Positions 8,179-18,533 of a DNA stretch of 64,000 nucleotides are shown here, in pieces (within the stretch, counting starts at the first letter, position 1; the number at the start of each line of letters is the position of its first letter). The notes beneath the pieces are model-generated. The model saw nothing but the letters and a program-made list of their open reading frames with translations. It ran no database searches and was not told where the DNA came from. This DNA is from Hymenobacter pini. Lineage in GTDB: Bacteria > Bacteroidota > Bacteroidia > Cytophagales > Hymenobacteraceae. The position numbers and the translations under genes were made by a program. The DNA is taken from the NCBI RefSeq assembly GCF_020421205.1, contig NZ_JAIZZH010000007.1:173459-237458 (forward strand), written 5' to 3'.

Positions 8179-8994
8179 ATGCCGCTTCGCCCTGCTCCCC
8201 TGGCTTATTGCTTGCTCCCCTTGCTTGGTAGTTTGAGTTTAGTACCCGCTGCTCAGGCCCAGACCAACGCCGTGCCCAACTCTCAATGGGGCACCTGGCA
8301 CGTTGCTACGGTGGTATTGCCCGGCGGGCCCAAGCACTGGGGCGGCTACGTGGAGTTGCAGGCCCGGGCCAATGGCCTGTTTCGGCAGTACTTCTACACC
8401 GAGCTTAAAGGCGGAGTAAGCTACGATGTGGCCAAAAACTTTACCCTGATGCTGGCCGGTGGCCGGTATTCCACCGCCGACTACCGCGACCTGAGTGCTG
8501 GCCCCTTGAACGTGGAGCGGCGCTTGTGGCAGCAGCTCACACTTACGCAGTTTGCCGCCCGCCTCAAGCTAGAGCACCGCTACCGCATGGAGGAACGCTG
8601 GTACCGTTTCCGGGACGATATAGTACCAACCGGCCTCTCGCGCTACCGGACGCGCATGCGCTACCGCTTTAACGCCTTTCTGCCGCTCAACAAGCCTACG
8701 TTCACCAACAATACGGCGTTTTTGTCGGTGTATGATGAGGTCTTTTTTAATCCGCGGGGGCCGTTTTTTGAGCGAAACCGGGTATACGCCGGCGCGGGCT
8801 ATCAGTTTGATGCGCACTGGACGGCGCAGGTGGGCTGGCTGAACCAGGCTAATTACTCCCCCGCCAGCTACCGGCAAAACGTATTCACCCCCCAAACCAC
8901 CGTGGCCAAGAACAACGTGGTCCTCTCGGTGATATACCGTATCAGCCGCAAGGCCGCCACCGCCCCCGAGTTTGTGCCCTCTCAACCCGACTAA
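8179..8994 (+). CDS. DUF2490 family outer-membrane protein
   Basis: A 271-aa protein with a signal peptide (cleavage near AQAQTNA) and alternating beta strands with aromatic ends (TELKGGVSYDV, KLEHRYRMEERW, RYRTRMRYRFNAF). This is the pattern of DUF2490, a predicted small beta-barrel widespread in Bacteroidota. The function is unknown. Its stop codon overlaps the stop of the convergent gene by a few bases. TATCTTCG at 8164-8171, just before the start, resembles a -7 box with one mismatch. Confidence 0.85.
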   Translation: MPLRPAPLAYCLLPLLGSLSLVPAAQAQTNAVPNSQWGTWHVATVVLPGGPKHWGGYVELQARANGLFRQYFYTELKGGVSYDVAKNFTLMLAGGRYSTADYRDLSAGPLNVERRLWQQLTLTQFAARLKLEHRYRMEERWYRFRDDIVPTGLSRYRTRMRYRFNAFLPLNKPTFTNNTAFLSVYDEVFFNPRGPFFERNRVYAGAGYQFDAHWTAQVGWLNQANYSPASYRQNVFTPQTTVAKNNVVLSVIYRISRKAATAPEFVPSQPD

Positions 8995-9308
8995 GCGGCG
9001 GCCGGCACGAGGTGCAGCGTGAGCGTATGGCGAGGCTCCCCGGAGTACAGCATGTGCAGTTCCAGCGTGAGGTGCTGGTCGGAGAGGGTTTTGATGAGCA
9101 GGTACAGCGCCGATTCGTTGCCGGGGTGCACAATTTTGCCGGCCTGTTTCACCCAGCCCGTAGCGGTGGGCCCGGCTTCCGGGGATTGAGTAAGCGTGCT
9201 GAAGTCGAACTCCGCCCCCTCGCCCATGCTCCAATACCCCTGAAACGGCTGCGGGCCAGCTTCAATGCGCACCGTTTTCCAGACCTGACAGAGTATTCGT
9301 TCTTCCAT
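8991..9308 (-). CDS. Hypothetical protein
   Basis: A 105-aa cytoplasmic-looking protein (starts MEERILCQVWKTVRIE, ends LTLHLVPAAA) with alternating strand-like segments. No family is recognised. It lies 6 nt downstream of the MOT1-type transporter gene on the same strand, so the two are probably co-transcribed. Its tail overlaps the stop of the DUF2490 gene. Confidence 0.6.
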   Translation of the reverse strand: MEERILCQVWKTVRIEAGPQPFQGYWSMGEGAEFDFSTLTQSPEAGPTATGWVKQAGKIVHPGNESALYLLIKTLSDQHLTLELHMLYSGEPRHTLTLHLVPAAA

Positions 9309-9314
9309 ACGCAG

Positions 9315-10478
9315 TTATTTCCCGAGGCCTACCCAGCCGCGCTGCATGGCGTAGTACAGCGCCGTACCCACTAACAGGCCCACAAGGTACCCATACGGCA
9401 GCCCGCTACACAACAACCCCACCAGCAAAGCCAGCAACAATTCAGTGCGGGAGCCGGCAATATCACGCAGCAACGTGGCCAGCGTGAGGGCCTCAAACAG
9501 GAGCAGCACACCCAGAATAGGCAGCGGAAAAATTTGGACTACCTGCTGAAAACCCTGGCTGAACAGCAAGCCTAGCGTCAAGAATAACACCCCGTACAGC
9601 ACCACCGAGCCGCCCGTACGCCCCCCAAACGTGTAGTGCCCTACCATGCCGCCCGAGCCGTGGCACACCGGAAATCCACCCAGGAAGGGGTTCACCAGGT
9701 TCATGAGGGCGTAGGTGAAGCTGATTTGGCGCACCGTGAGGGGCCGCTCCGGGAAATAATCCTCCACCACCTGTCGGGTAGCCAGCACCGAGTTGCCCAG
9801 GGAAAGCGGAATCTGGGGCAGGGCCAGTAGCACGGCCCCGGTGGCAATATCGGGCCACTGCGGTATGTGCCAGGAGGGCAGGTGCAGGCCGATGGCCCGG
9901 TGCGCGGTGGCTACATCCAGCTTAAACACAAGCCCGTAGGTGACACCCAGCGTTAGCACCACCAATGCCGCCGGCCAGCGCCGGTTACCCAGCAGCACTA
10001 CCGTTATCAGGAACGCCGCCGCCGCCAACACAAAGCCCGCCACACCATCGGCCGGCACGTACTCTTTGAGCGCCAGGGTGGCCAGCTGCAGGGCCAGCCC
10101 AAACTGAATGCCCCGGATAACCGGCTTGGGTACCAACCGGGCCAGCGCGTCAATCAGCCTCGACACTGACAGCAAAAACATACCGATACCAATGGCCAAC
10201 CCACCCCCAAAGATGATGCGGCCGGGGATTTTCTGGGCAATGACCAGAGCGGCAAAGGCCTTGAGCGGCTGCACCGGCATGGGCATACCGTACCACAGCC
10301 CCGAAAACACCTGCATCAGCCCAAACATCACCAGCACCCCGGCGCTATCTACCCCCGAGGCCGCAATGATGCCAATGAGTAGCGGCAAATCAGTACCCAA
10401 ATCACCAAACGCGCCCGCCAGCTCATTTCGGTCGAAGCGGATACGGGGGCGGGATGGCGGGGTAACGGTAAGCGGCAT
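9315..10478 (-). CDS. MOT1-type molybdate (sulfate) transporter
   Basis: A 387-aa integral membrane protein with about 10-12 hydrophobic segments. Diagnostic motifs are NELAGAFGDLGTDLPLL near the N-terminus, MPMPVQPLKAFAALVIA, and FPVCHGSGGMVGHYTFGGR in the second half. These are characteristic of the MOT1 group of molybdate transporters, related to SulP. Its place among moa, moeB and fdhD genes supports molybdate as substrate, although sulfate cannot be excluded. The start at 10478 (MPLTVTPPSRPR) is preferred over an in-frame extension to 10565. A family B repeat lies between it and the upstream moeB-like gene. Confidence 0.87.
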   Translation of the reverse strand: MPLTVTPPSRPRIRFDRNELAGAFGDLGTDLPLLIGIIAASGVDSAGVLVMFGLMQVFSGLWYGMPMPVQPLKAFAALVIAQKIPGRIIFGGGLAIGIGMFLLSVSRLIDALARLVPKPVIRGIQFGLALQLATLALKEYVPADGVAGFVLAAAAFLITVVLLGNRRWPAALVVLTLGVTYGLVFKLDVATAHRAIGLHLPSWHIPQWPDIATGAVLLALPQIPLSLGNSVLATRQVVEDYFPERPLTVRQISFTYALMNLVNPFLGGFPVCHGSGGMVGHYTFGGRTGGSVVLYGVLFLTLGLLFSQGFQQVVQIFPLPILGVLLLFEALTLATLLRDIAGSRTELLLALLVGLLCSGLPYGYLVGLLVGTALYYAMQRGWVGLGK

Positions 10479-10575
10479 GGGGAACTGGCAGAAGGCATAG
10501 AGACGCGTATTCGCGTCTGGTCGTTGTGTAAGCTGCTTAATTGGCACCATTTGGCGTGGTCCCAATTGATGTGGA

Positions 10576-10675
10576 GCGTCATGCTGAGCAAAGTCGAAGC
10601 ATCTCTACCGCTTCGTTGAATTACTACCAAAATGTCAGCACGCGAGATTCCTCGGCTGCGCTCGGAATGACGTTC
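10576..10675. repeat. Palindromic repeat, family B, long copy
   Basis: A left arm AGCGTCATGCTGAGC followed by GTCGAAGCATCTC, and a right arm CAGCACGCGAGATTCCTCG ending GGAATGACGTTC, separated by an AT-richer centre. The right arm is nearly identical to that at 12932-12974. The element occupies the gap between the moeB-like gene and the MOT1 gene. Confidence 0.8.
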
Positions 10676-10687
10676 TTATTCCCTCAA

Positions 10688-11797
10688 TCATCTCACCACC
10701 TCATCCCCCATAGCCGCATCCTCCCAGGCCAGAATACCGCCTTCCAGATTCACCAGGTTGGGCAGGCCAAATTCGGTTTGCAGCCGCTCGATGGCCTGGG
10801 CGCTCCGGCGGCCGGAGCGGCAGTACACCACTACCGGGTGCTGCTTGGGCAGGGCGGCTACCCCTTTGGCCAGATTGCCCAGGGGCAGCAGCGTAGCGTT
10901 GGGCAGGTGGCCCGCGGCGTACTCGTGCGGCTCCCGCACATCCAGCAAGAACGGTGGCTGGCCCGACATCAGCTGGGCCTGCAGGTCGGCAGCCGAAATA
11001 CTGCGCACTGCGGCTCCACACAGGTCGGCGTAGTCGGCCGTATTGGCGGTATCCAGGTTGATGGCCGCTTGTTCTGGGCGACGGGCAAACTTGAGGGTGC
11101 GCGTCTGGAAGGTCAGCGCATCAAACAGCCACAGCCGGCCACTCAATACTTCCCCGATTCTCAGAATTACCTTCAAGGCATCCGTGGCCTGAGCCGTGCC
11201 TACTAAGCCGGGCAGCACCCCCAGCACGCCGGTTGCGTCGCAATTAGGGGCCTCAGCGGCGGTGGGAGGCTGCGGAAACAAGCAGCGGTACGAAGGCCCG
11301 CCCTGGTAGTTGAACACCGAAACCTGGCCCTCAAACTTGTAAATGGCCCCCGACACCAGCGGCTTGCCGTAGCTCACGCAGGCATCATTGAGCAGGTAGC
11401 GCGTGGGAAAGTTATCGGAGCCATCAATGATAACATCGTATTTGCTTACCAACTCCCGCACGTTGCCCAGCGTGGCCCGGCAGCCGTACACCTCCGTGTG
11501 CACCAACGGGTTGATGCGCCGCACGGCGCGGGCGGCCGTTTCGGCCTTGGGCTGCCCTAGGTCGGCGGGGCCGTACAGAATCTGCCGCTGCAGGTTGCTG
11601 CGGTCCACTTTATCAGCATCCACAATCCCCAAGGTGCCTACACCAGCCGCCGCCAGGTACTGCAGCACGGGGCAACCCAGGCCGCCGGCACCTACCACCA
11701 GCACGCGGGCCGCCTTTAGTTTCTCCTGGCCGGCCTCTCCAATTTCGGGGAGCTGCAGGTGGCGGCGGTACAGGTGGCGTTCTTCGGGGGTGAGCAT
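10688..11797 (-). CDS. moeB: MoeB/ThiF-type adenylyltransferase fused to rhodanese
   Basis: A 369-aa E1-like enzyme that activates the C-terminal Gly of MoaD with ATP; the rhodanese part would supply sulfur. The adenylation domain (1-235) shows GAGGLGCPVLQYLAAAG (36-52), VDRSNLQRQ and DGSDNFPTRYLLND. The rhodanese domain (about 265-365) has its active Cys326 in VYCRSGRRS. The Zn-binding Cys pairs of classical MoeB are incomplete: the first reads SYRC (only Cys172) and the second has only Cys260. A role in thiamin or another sulfur-carrier pathway is possible, but the Moco context favours MoeB. Confidence 0.88.
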   Translation of the reverse strand: MLTPEERHLYRRHLQLPEIGEAGQEKLKAARVLVVGAGGLGCPVLQYLAAAGVGTLGIVDADKVDRSNLQRQILYGPADLGQPKAETAARAVRRINPLVHTEVYGCRATLGNVRELVSKYDVIIDGSDNFPTRYLLNDACVSYGKPLVSGAIYKFEGQVSVFNYQGGPSYRCLFPQPPTAAEAPNCDATGVLGVLPGLVGTAQATDALKVILRIGEVLSGRLWLFDALTFQTRTLKFARRPEQAAINLDTANTADYADLCGAAVRSISAADLQAQLMSGQPPFLLDVREPHEYAAGHLPNATLLPLGNLAKGVAALPKQHPVVVYCRSGRRSAQAIERLQTEFGLPNLVNLEGGILAWEDAAMGDEVVR

Positions 11798-11936
11798 AGA
11801 GAGGAAATGAAATGACCCACAGAGTGGGCAGGGTTAGCAAAGTGCATGGCCAACCAGCAGGCCTGGCCGTACAGCTTCTGAGGTTCAAACTTACTTCCGG
11901 CCCCGAAGGTTAATCCAATATACCACCACCTGCGCT

Positions 11937-11956
11937 GGCAGCCCGTACAGGCTGCC
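11937..11956 (+). promoter_or_regulatory. Leader hairpin upstream of fdhD
   Basis: GGCAGCC (11937-11943) and GGCTGCC (11950-11956) form a perfect 7-bp stem with a 6-nt loop, 21 nt before the GTG start of fdhD and within the 180-bp gap between divergent moeB and fdhD. It could influence fdhD translation or be an operator. There is no U-tract, so a terminator is unlikely. Confidence 0.3.
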
Positions 11957-11977
11957 GGTTTCACCTGATTTTCCGCC

Positions 11978-12862
11978 GTGTCTGCTCCCGTTTTTCTGCC
12001 GCCCACCAGCTACGAATACGCCACCGTGCAGCGCGTGCAGGGCGCAACCGTCACGGAAGCTTCCGATGTACTGGCCGCCGAGGAGCCCCTGGAAATCAGG
12101 GTGGGTTATGGGCCGGCCGGAGAACGGCAGCACCGCCCCCTGAGCATTACTATGCGCACCCCAGGCCACGATTTTGAGCTGGCTGCCGGGTTTCTGTTTT
12201 CAGAGGGCATCATCCGCAGCCGCCAGGAGCTGCAAGGCATCATTTACTGCCCCAATGTGGAGAAGGCCGAAGAGCGGGAAAACGTGGTGCGGGCCGAGCT
12301 GGCCCCCTCTGCTCTCCCCGACCTGCCCCGGCTGGAGCGCCACTTCTACACCAGCAGCAGCTGCGGAGTATGCGGCAAAACCAGCATCGAAGCCGTGCAC
12401 GCCGCCGCCTGCCCGGTGCTGCCCACGGAAGGTCCGCGTATTGCGGCCTCCGTTATTCACCAACTGCCCGAGCGGCAGCGGCAGGCCCAGGCGTTGTTTG
12501 AGCAAACCGGCGGCCTGCACGCGGCGGCCCTGTTTTCGCCGGAGGGTGAGCTGCTGCTGCTGCGCGAAGACGTGGGCCGGCACAATGCCCTGGACAAAGT
12601 GATTGGCGCGGCCCTGCTGCAGGAAATGCTGCCGCTCCATAATACCGTGCTGCTAGTGAGCGGGCGGGCTTCGTTTGAGCTGGTGCAGAAAGCGGCTGTA
12701 GCGGGTATTCCGGTGCTGGCCGCCGTGGGGGCGCCCTCGTCCCTGGCCGTGCAGGCCGCCCACAATTTTGGCATGACCATCTGCGGATTCGTGCGCCAAA
12801 ACCGTTTCAATGTATACTCGCACCCCTGGCGGATTGTGAATGAGGCTACTGATAATGAATAA
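11978..12862 (+). CDS. fdhD: Sulfurtransferase FdhD
   Basis: A 294-aa sulfur-transfer protein that passes sulfur from a cysteine desulfurase to the Mo-bisMGD cofactor of formate dehydrogenases. The active loop is SSSCGVCGK with Cys129 and Cys132. LREDVGRHNALDKVIG is the family signature, and the VSGRASFELVQKA region is the cofactor-binding half. The start is GTG at 11978: an in-frame TGA lies just upstream and the first in-frame ATG would remove 57 conserved residues. It is divergent from moeB and upstream of the molybdoenzyme it should serve. Confidence 0.94.
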   Translation: MSAPVFLPPTSYEYATVQRVQGATVTEASDVLAAEEPLEIRVGYGPAGERQHRPLSITMRTPGHDFELAAGFLFSEGIIRSRQELQGIIYCPNVEKAEERENVVRAELAPSALPDLPRLERHFYTSSSCGVCGKTSIEAVHAAACPVLPTEGPRIAASVIHQLPERQRQAQALFEQTGGLHAAALFSPEGELLLLREDVGRHNALDKVIGAALLQEMLPLHNTVLLVSGRASFELVQKAAVAGIPVLAAVGAPSSLAVQAAHNFGMTICGFVRQNRFNVYSHPWRIVNEATDNE

Positions 12863-12871
12863 GCAGATAAT

Positions 12872-12974
12872 ACCGTCATGCAGAGCCGGAGGCGAAGCAT
12901 CTCGCCTGCTGACGACTGAATAGTATTACAACGTCAGCACGCGAGATTCCTCGACTCCGCTCGGAATGACGTTC
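12872..12974. repeat. Palindromic repeat, family B, long copy
   Basis: ACCGTCATGCAGAGC and GGCGAAGCATCTCGCC on the left, CAGCACGCGAGATTCCTCG and CTCGGAATGACGTTC on the right. The order and spacing match the copy at 10576-10675. It starts 10 bp after the fdhD stop and could form a hairpin there. Confidence 0.8.
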
Positions 12975-13020
12975 CTTTCCATTCAGCCTACCTCCCACCC
13001 GCTCACCCTCCTACCCCGCC

Positions 13021-13347
13021 ATGAAACTCCGTTTCGAAGACAATACGCTCCGCCTGCGCCTTGATCCGTCTGAGGTAGAGGCTTTCCGGCAACAAGGGCG
13101 TCTGCAGACCACGGTGCCCCTGGGCCCGTCCGCCGCCCAGCAACTTACGTATAGCCTAGAGCGCAGCGCCGCGGCATTGAACCTTACTGTACAGTATGAG
13201 GCAGGCCACATTCGGGTGCTGCTGCCGGCGGCCGTCGCCGATGACTGGACTTCTACTGATGAGGTTAGTTTGCGCGGCACGGCAGAAGTTGTTGACAACC
13301 AAGTATTGCATATTTTGGTAGAGAAAGACCTGGGCTGCAAGCATTAA
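13021..13347 (+). CDS. DUF7009-like small protein
   Basis: A 108-aa protein (starts MKLRFEDNTLRLRL, ends LVEKDLGCKH). The pattern of an N-terminal RLRLDPSEVEAF and a late VLHILVEKD resembles small Bacteroidota proteins of the DUF7009 type, found beside fdhD and molybdoenzyme genes. The C-terminus appears shorter than in relatives I recall. The function is unknown; its place between fdhD and the FdhF/YdeP gene suggests a role in maturation or assembly. Confidence 0.65.
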   Translation: MKLRFEDNTLRLRLDPSEVEAFRQQGRLQTTVPLGPSAAQQLTYSLERSAAALNLTVQYEAGHIRVLLPAAVADDWTSTDEVSLRGTAEVVDNQVLHILVEKDLGCKH

Positions 13348-13391
13348 CGCCCGTTTCGCCTACCGCACACAGCCATTCCCACACCCGCACC

Positions 13392-15941
<2,550 letters not shown>

Positions 15942-15953
15942 GCAGCAAGTGTA

Positions 15954-16005
15954 GCCACAATAAAAAGCCCGACTACATTTCTGTAGTCGGGCTTTTTATT
16001 GTGGC
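15954..16005. terminator. Bidirectional terminator, 24-bp perfect palindrome
   Basis: The 24-nt arm at 15954-15977 is the exact reverse complement of 15982-16005, with a 4-nt TTTC loop. The core GCCCGACTACA is flanked by A-tracts and T-tracts on the proper sides for both strands. It lies between the convergent molybdoenzyme (stop 15941) and tamL (stop 16021) genes. Confidence 0.95.
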
Positions 16006-16020
16006 TTGAACTATGCGCGG

Positions 16021-18486
16021 CTAGAACGGGTAGCCAATGGCAATATTCAGGCGGCCGGCTCCCAGGTCGGTTTTGTTGAAAGATTGGTTAAGGCTGGGTC
16101 GAACTACCTCCACGTTGTTGTAAGGCACCCGCAACGGATAGGCATAGTCGAAGCGGATAACGAAGAACTGCACGTCGATGCGGATACCGGCACCCGCGCC
16201 TACGGCCAGTTCTTTCAAAAAAGTACTGGGCGAGAACTGCCCGTTTTTACCATCGGGGTTGCCGTCCTTATCTACGGTAATGCGGCTGGGGTCTTGGTTG
16301 ATAAGCCAGATATTACCAGCATCGATAAACAGAGCACCCTTCACGTACGGGAACAGGTCCTGACGGTACTCGGCGTTGGCCTCGATGCGCATGTCTCCTA
16401 CCTGGTCGTAAAACGAGCTATTTTCGGAGGATACGGGGGCCCGGTAGGTACCTGGCCCTAGGCCGCGGGCGGCAAAGGCCCGTACGCTGTTAGGTCCGCC
16501 AATGCCGTACTGTTTCAGATACGGCAGTACCCGGGAGTTCTGGTAAGGCAGGCCAGCCCCGATGAGCAGGCGGGTAGCCAGCTTGTTGCCGCTGCTGGGG
16601 TTGGAGCTGGTGCGGAAATAGTTACGGAACTCCAGATCCACCTTGGTGTACTGGGCAAATTGCTGGCTGAGCAGCGTATACGCCTGGCTCCCGTCTTCAT
16701 TGGTTTCGCGGGGTTGCCCGGTTCGGGAGCTAATCAGATAAGCCAGATTACCGGCCACTTCAATGCCTCCGCTAAAATATACCTGGTTGCGACGTTGCTC
16801 CAGCGCCTGCTGGTTGTAGGTGTAGCGGTAAGAGCTGGCCAGTACAAACTGCTGCCGGAAGGAATTAGCCAGAAACGGCCGGGCTTTCAGTAAGGAATCG
16901 AAAGCGGGTTTAACGTCGCTCAGACGCAGGTATTGCACATCAATCGGGCGAAGCTCGTGCTCATTAGTAAGCTTATTTTTCCAGGTATAGCCATAATTGA
17001 CGTTAAAGGCCTGCTGGGTGAAGGCATCCCGGCGGGTTACGGTTTTGGCCCCTACCCCAAACGTGGTCCGGGGCTGAAAGTCAGAGTTCTTAAGGCGAAT
17101 ATCGAAGGGCGGGGTGATAAGGCGGGGCACCACCAGCTGGGCATTGGCCCCCAGCTCGTAACTGGTCAGACCAATAGTGTTGGTGTTGCTGCGCGTCTGG
17201 TTTTCGAAGGTACCCGTTACGTTCACCAGCAGCTGCTCGGCCCCGCGCAGTGCCGAGCGGTTGCGGAACTGTATTTGGAAGCCTGGCCCTGTAAAGCCGT
17301 TCGATTTGCTGACCAGTAGTACCTCGGCCCGCAGGCTTTTCTTGGGCAGCTGGGTCATGCGCACGTAGGAGTTCAGGAAGCCGTAGCCGGCCGAATCCGC
17401 CTTCTGACGGGCAGGCCGGAAGCCGATATCCACGTACTTGAAGGTGCCCAGGCTCATCAGGCGGCTCAGGGTCTGGTCCTGGCGGCGGCGACGGTACAGG
17501 CTATCCGGGTACAGGAACACGGCGTTGGTAATAGCCTTGGCCTTAAACACCTTTTCATCGGGGTAGTAGATGTAGCCCTGGTAGCGGATGGGCCGCTCGC
17601 TCACCGTCGTATCATTCAGGGTATAATCGGTATTCAGCCGAATACGGTCCAGAATGTACGGCTTAGCGGCCTGCTCCGGCGTTTTGGCTTTGATTTTCAG
17701 GTACACATTCACTTGGTTGTTCAGGGTGCTGTCTACCTGAAACAGGATGTAATCGGGGTTGAAATAGTGGAACCCCTGGTTCTTCACGGCTTGGTCGATG
17801 CGCAGCCGCTCGTTGGTGAAGGTTTGCAGACTATAGGGGTCACCCACTTTCAGCAGCGAGGCCGCCTGAGTGGCGCGCACGGCCCGGGGCAGCAGGGAGT
17901 CGCCCTCGGGGAAGTGAATTTCCTTGATGGTGTAGGGCCGGCCCACGATAGCAGTGTAATCCACGGAAGCAGCCTGGCCCTTTACCTGTACTTTGCTGTG
18001 CACCACCGGCTGGAAGTACCCGTTGTTGTACAGCCGGTTTATCATCAGGCCCTTTACCTTCTGGGTATCAACCTGGCTTAATAGCACGGGCTTCTCACCG
18101 TACTTATTAGCCAGCCAGTGGCCTAGGCCCTTGGTTTTGCCCTCGCCCATGTGCCAGAAATACAGCTTGGGCCGCAACCCCAGAAAGGAGGCGTTGGGCT
18201 TAGGCGTAATCACGCCTGTCAGCTCCGTGGTCAGTTCCGCTTCTTTGGGAATCGGGCTTGCGGACTTCACCTTCACCGTGCTGCCGGTATAGAGCTTGCT
18301 GCCCTCTGGAATGAACTTCGTACCCGAGCAGGCCGCCAGCAGCAGCCCGCTGCCCAGCATCAGCCACCGCCGAAGCGCCTTCCCCGGCCCATATTCCGCT
18401 GGGGAACAAGCCGGAGCCTGACGATTGGTATCGGCAGCTTGCGTGGTCGATGAAGAAGCAGGTCGGTGAAAAAGCATGCGGTACAC
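16021..18486 (-). CDS. tamL: TamL-type lipoprotein, BamA/TamA-family outer-membrane barrel
   Basis: An 821-aa Omp85-family protein. After a long basic N-region a lipobox LLLAACSG places the lipidated Cys at residue 53. POTRA-like repeats follow (about 65-430; YTIKEIHFPEGD, KVKGLMINRLYNNGYF), then a C-terminal 16-strand-type barrel with GGPNSVRAFAARGLGPG, ending IAIGYPF with a terminal Phe. A lipidated BamA homologue paired with TamB is the TamL type of Bacteroidota, thought to act in outer-membrane protein assembly or lipid transport. It starts 47 nt after the tamB stop and is probably in one operon with it. The exact start is uncertain (18486 or 18477). Confidence 0.9.
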   Translation of the reverse strand: MYRMLFHRPASSSTTQAADTNRQAPACSPAEYGPGKALRRWLMLGSGLLLAACSGTKFIPEGSKLYTGSTVKVKSASPIPKEAELTTELTGVITPKPNASFLGLRPKLYFWHMGEGKTKGLGHWLANKYGEKPVLLSQVDTQKVKGLMINRLYNNGYFQPVVHSKVQVKGQAASVDYTAIVGRPYTIKEIHFPEGDSLLPRAVRATQAASLLKVGDPYSLQTFTNERLRIDQAVKNQGFHYFNPDYILFQVDSTLNNQVNVYLKIKAKTPEQAAKPYILDRIRLNTDYTLNDTTVSERPIRYQGYIYYPDEKVFKAKAITNAVFLYPDSLYRRRRQDQTLSRLMSLGTFKYVDIGFRPARQKADSAGYGFLNSYVRMTQLPKKSLRAEVLLVSKSNGFTGPGFQIQFRNRSALRGAEQLLVNVTGTFENQTRSNTNTIGLTSYELGANAQLVVPRLITPPFDIRLKNSDFQPRTTFGVGAKTVTRRDAFTQQAFNVNYGYTWKNKLTNEHELRPIDVQYLRLSDVKPAFDSLLKARPFLANSFRQQFVLASSYRYTYNQQALEQRRNQVYFSGGIEVAGNLAYLISSRTGQPRETNEDGSQAYTLLSQQFAQYTKVDLEFRNYFRTSSNPSSGNKLATRLLIGAGLPYQNSRVLPYLKQYGIGGPNSVRAFAARGLGPGTYRAPVSSENSSFYDQVGDMRIEANAEYRQDLFPYVKGALFIDAGNIWLINQDPSRITVDKDGNPDGKNGQFSPSTFLKELAVGAGAGIRIDVQFFVIRFDYAYPLRVPYNNVEVVRPSLNQSFNKTDLGAGRLNIAIGYPF

Positions 18487-18533
18487 GTTCAGAACGAAGA
18501 ATCGGTAGGCTCCTGTTAGGAGCCGGAATAAGG

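Noticed and set aside
11798..11977. A molybdenum-cofactor riboswitch in the moeB-fdhD gap
   Set aside because: Only one short hairpin is visible; the multi-stem Moco aptamer pattern is not seen.
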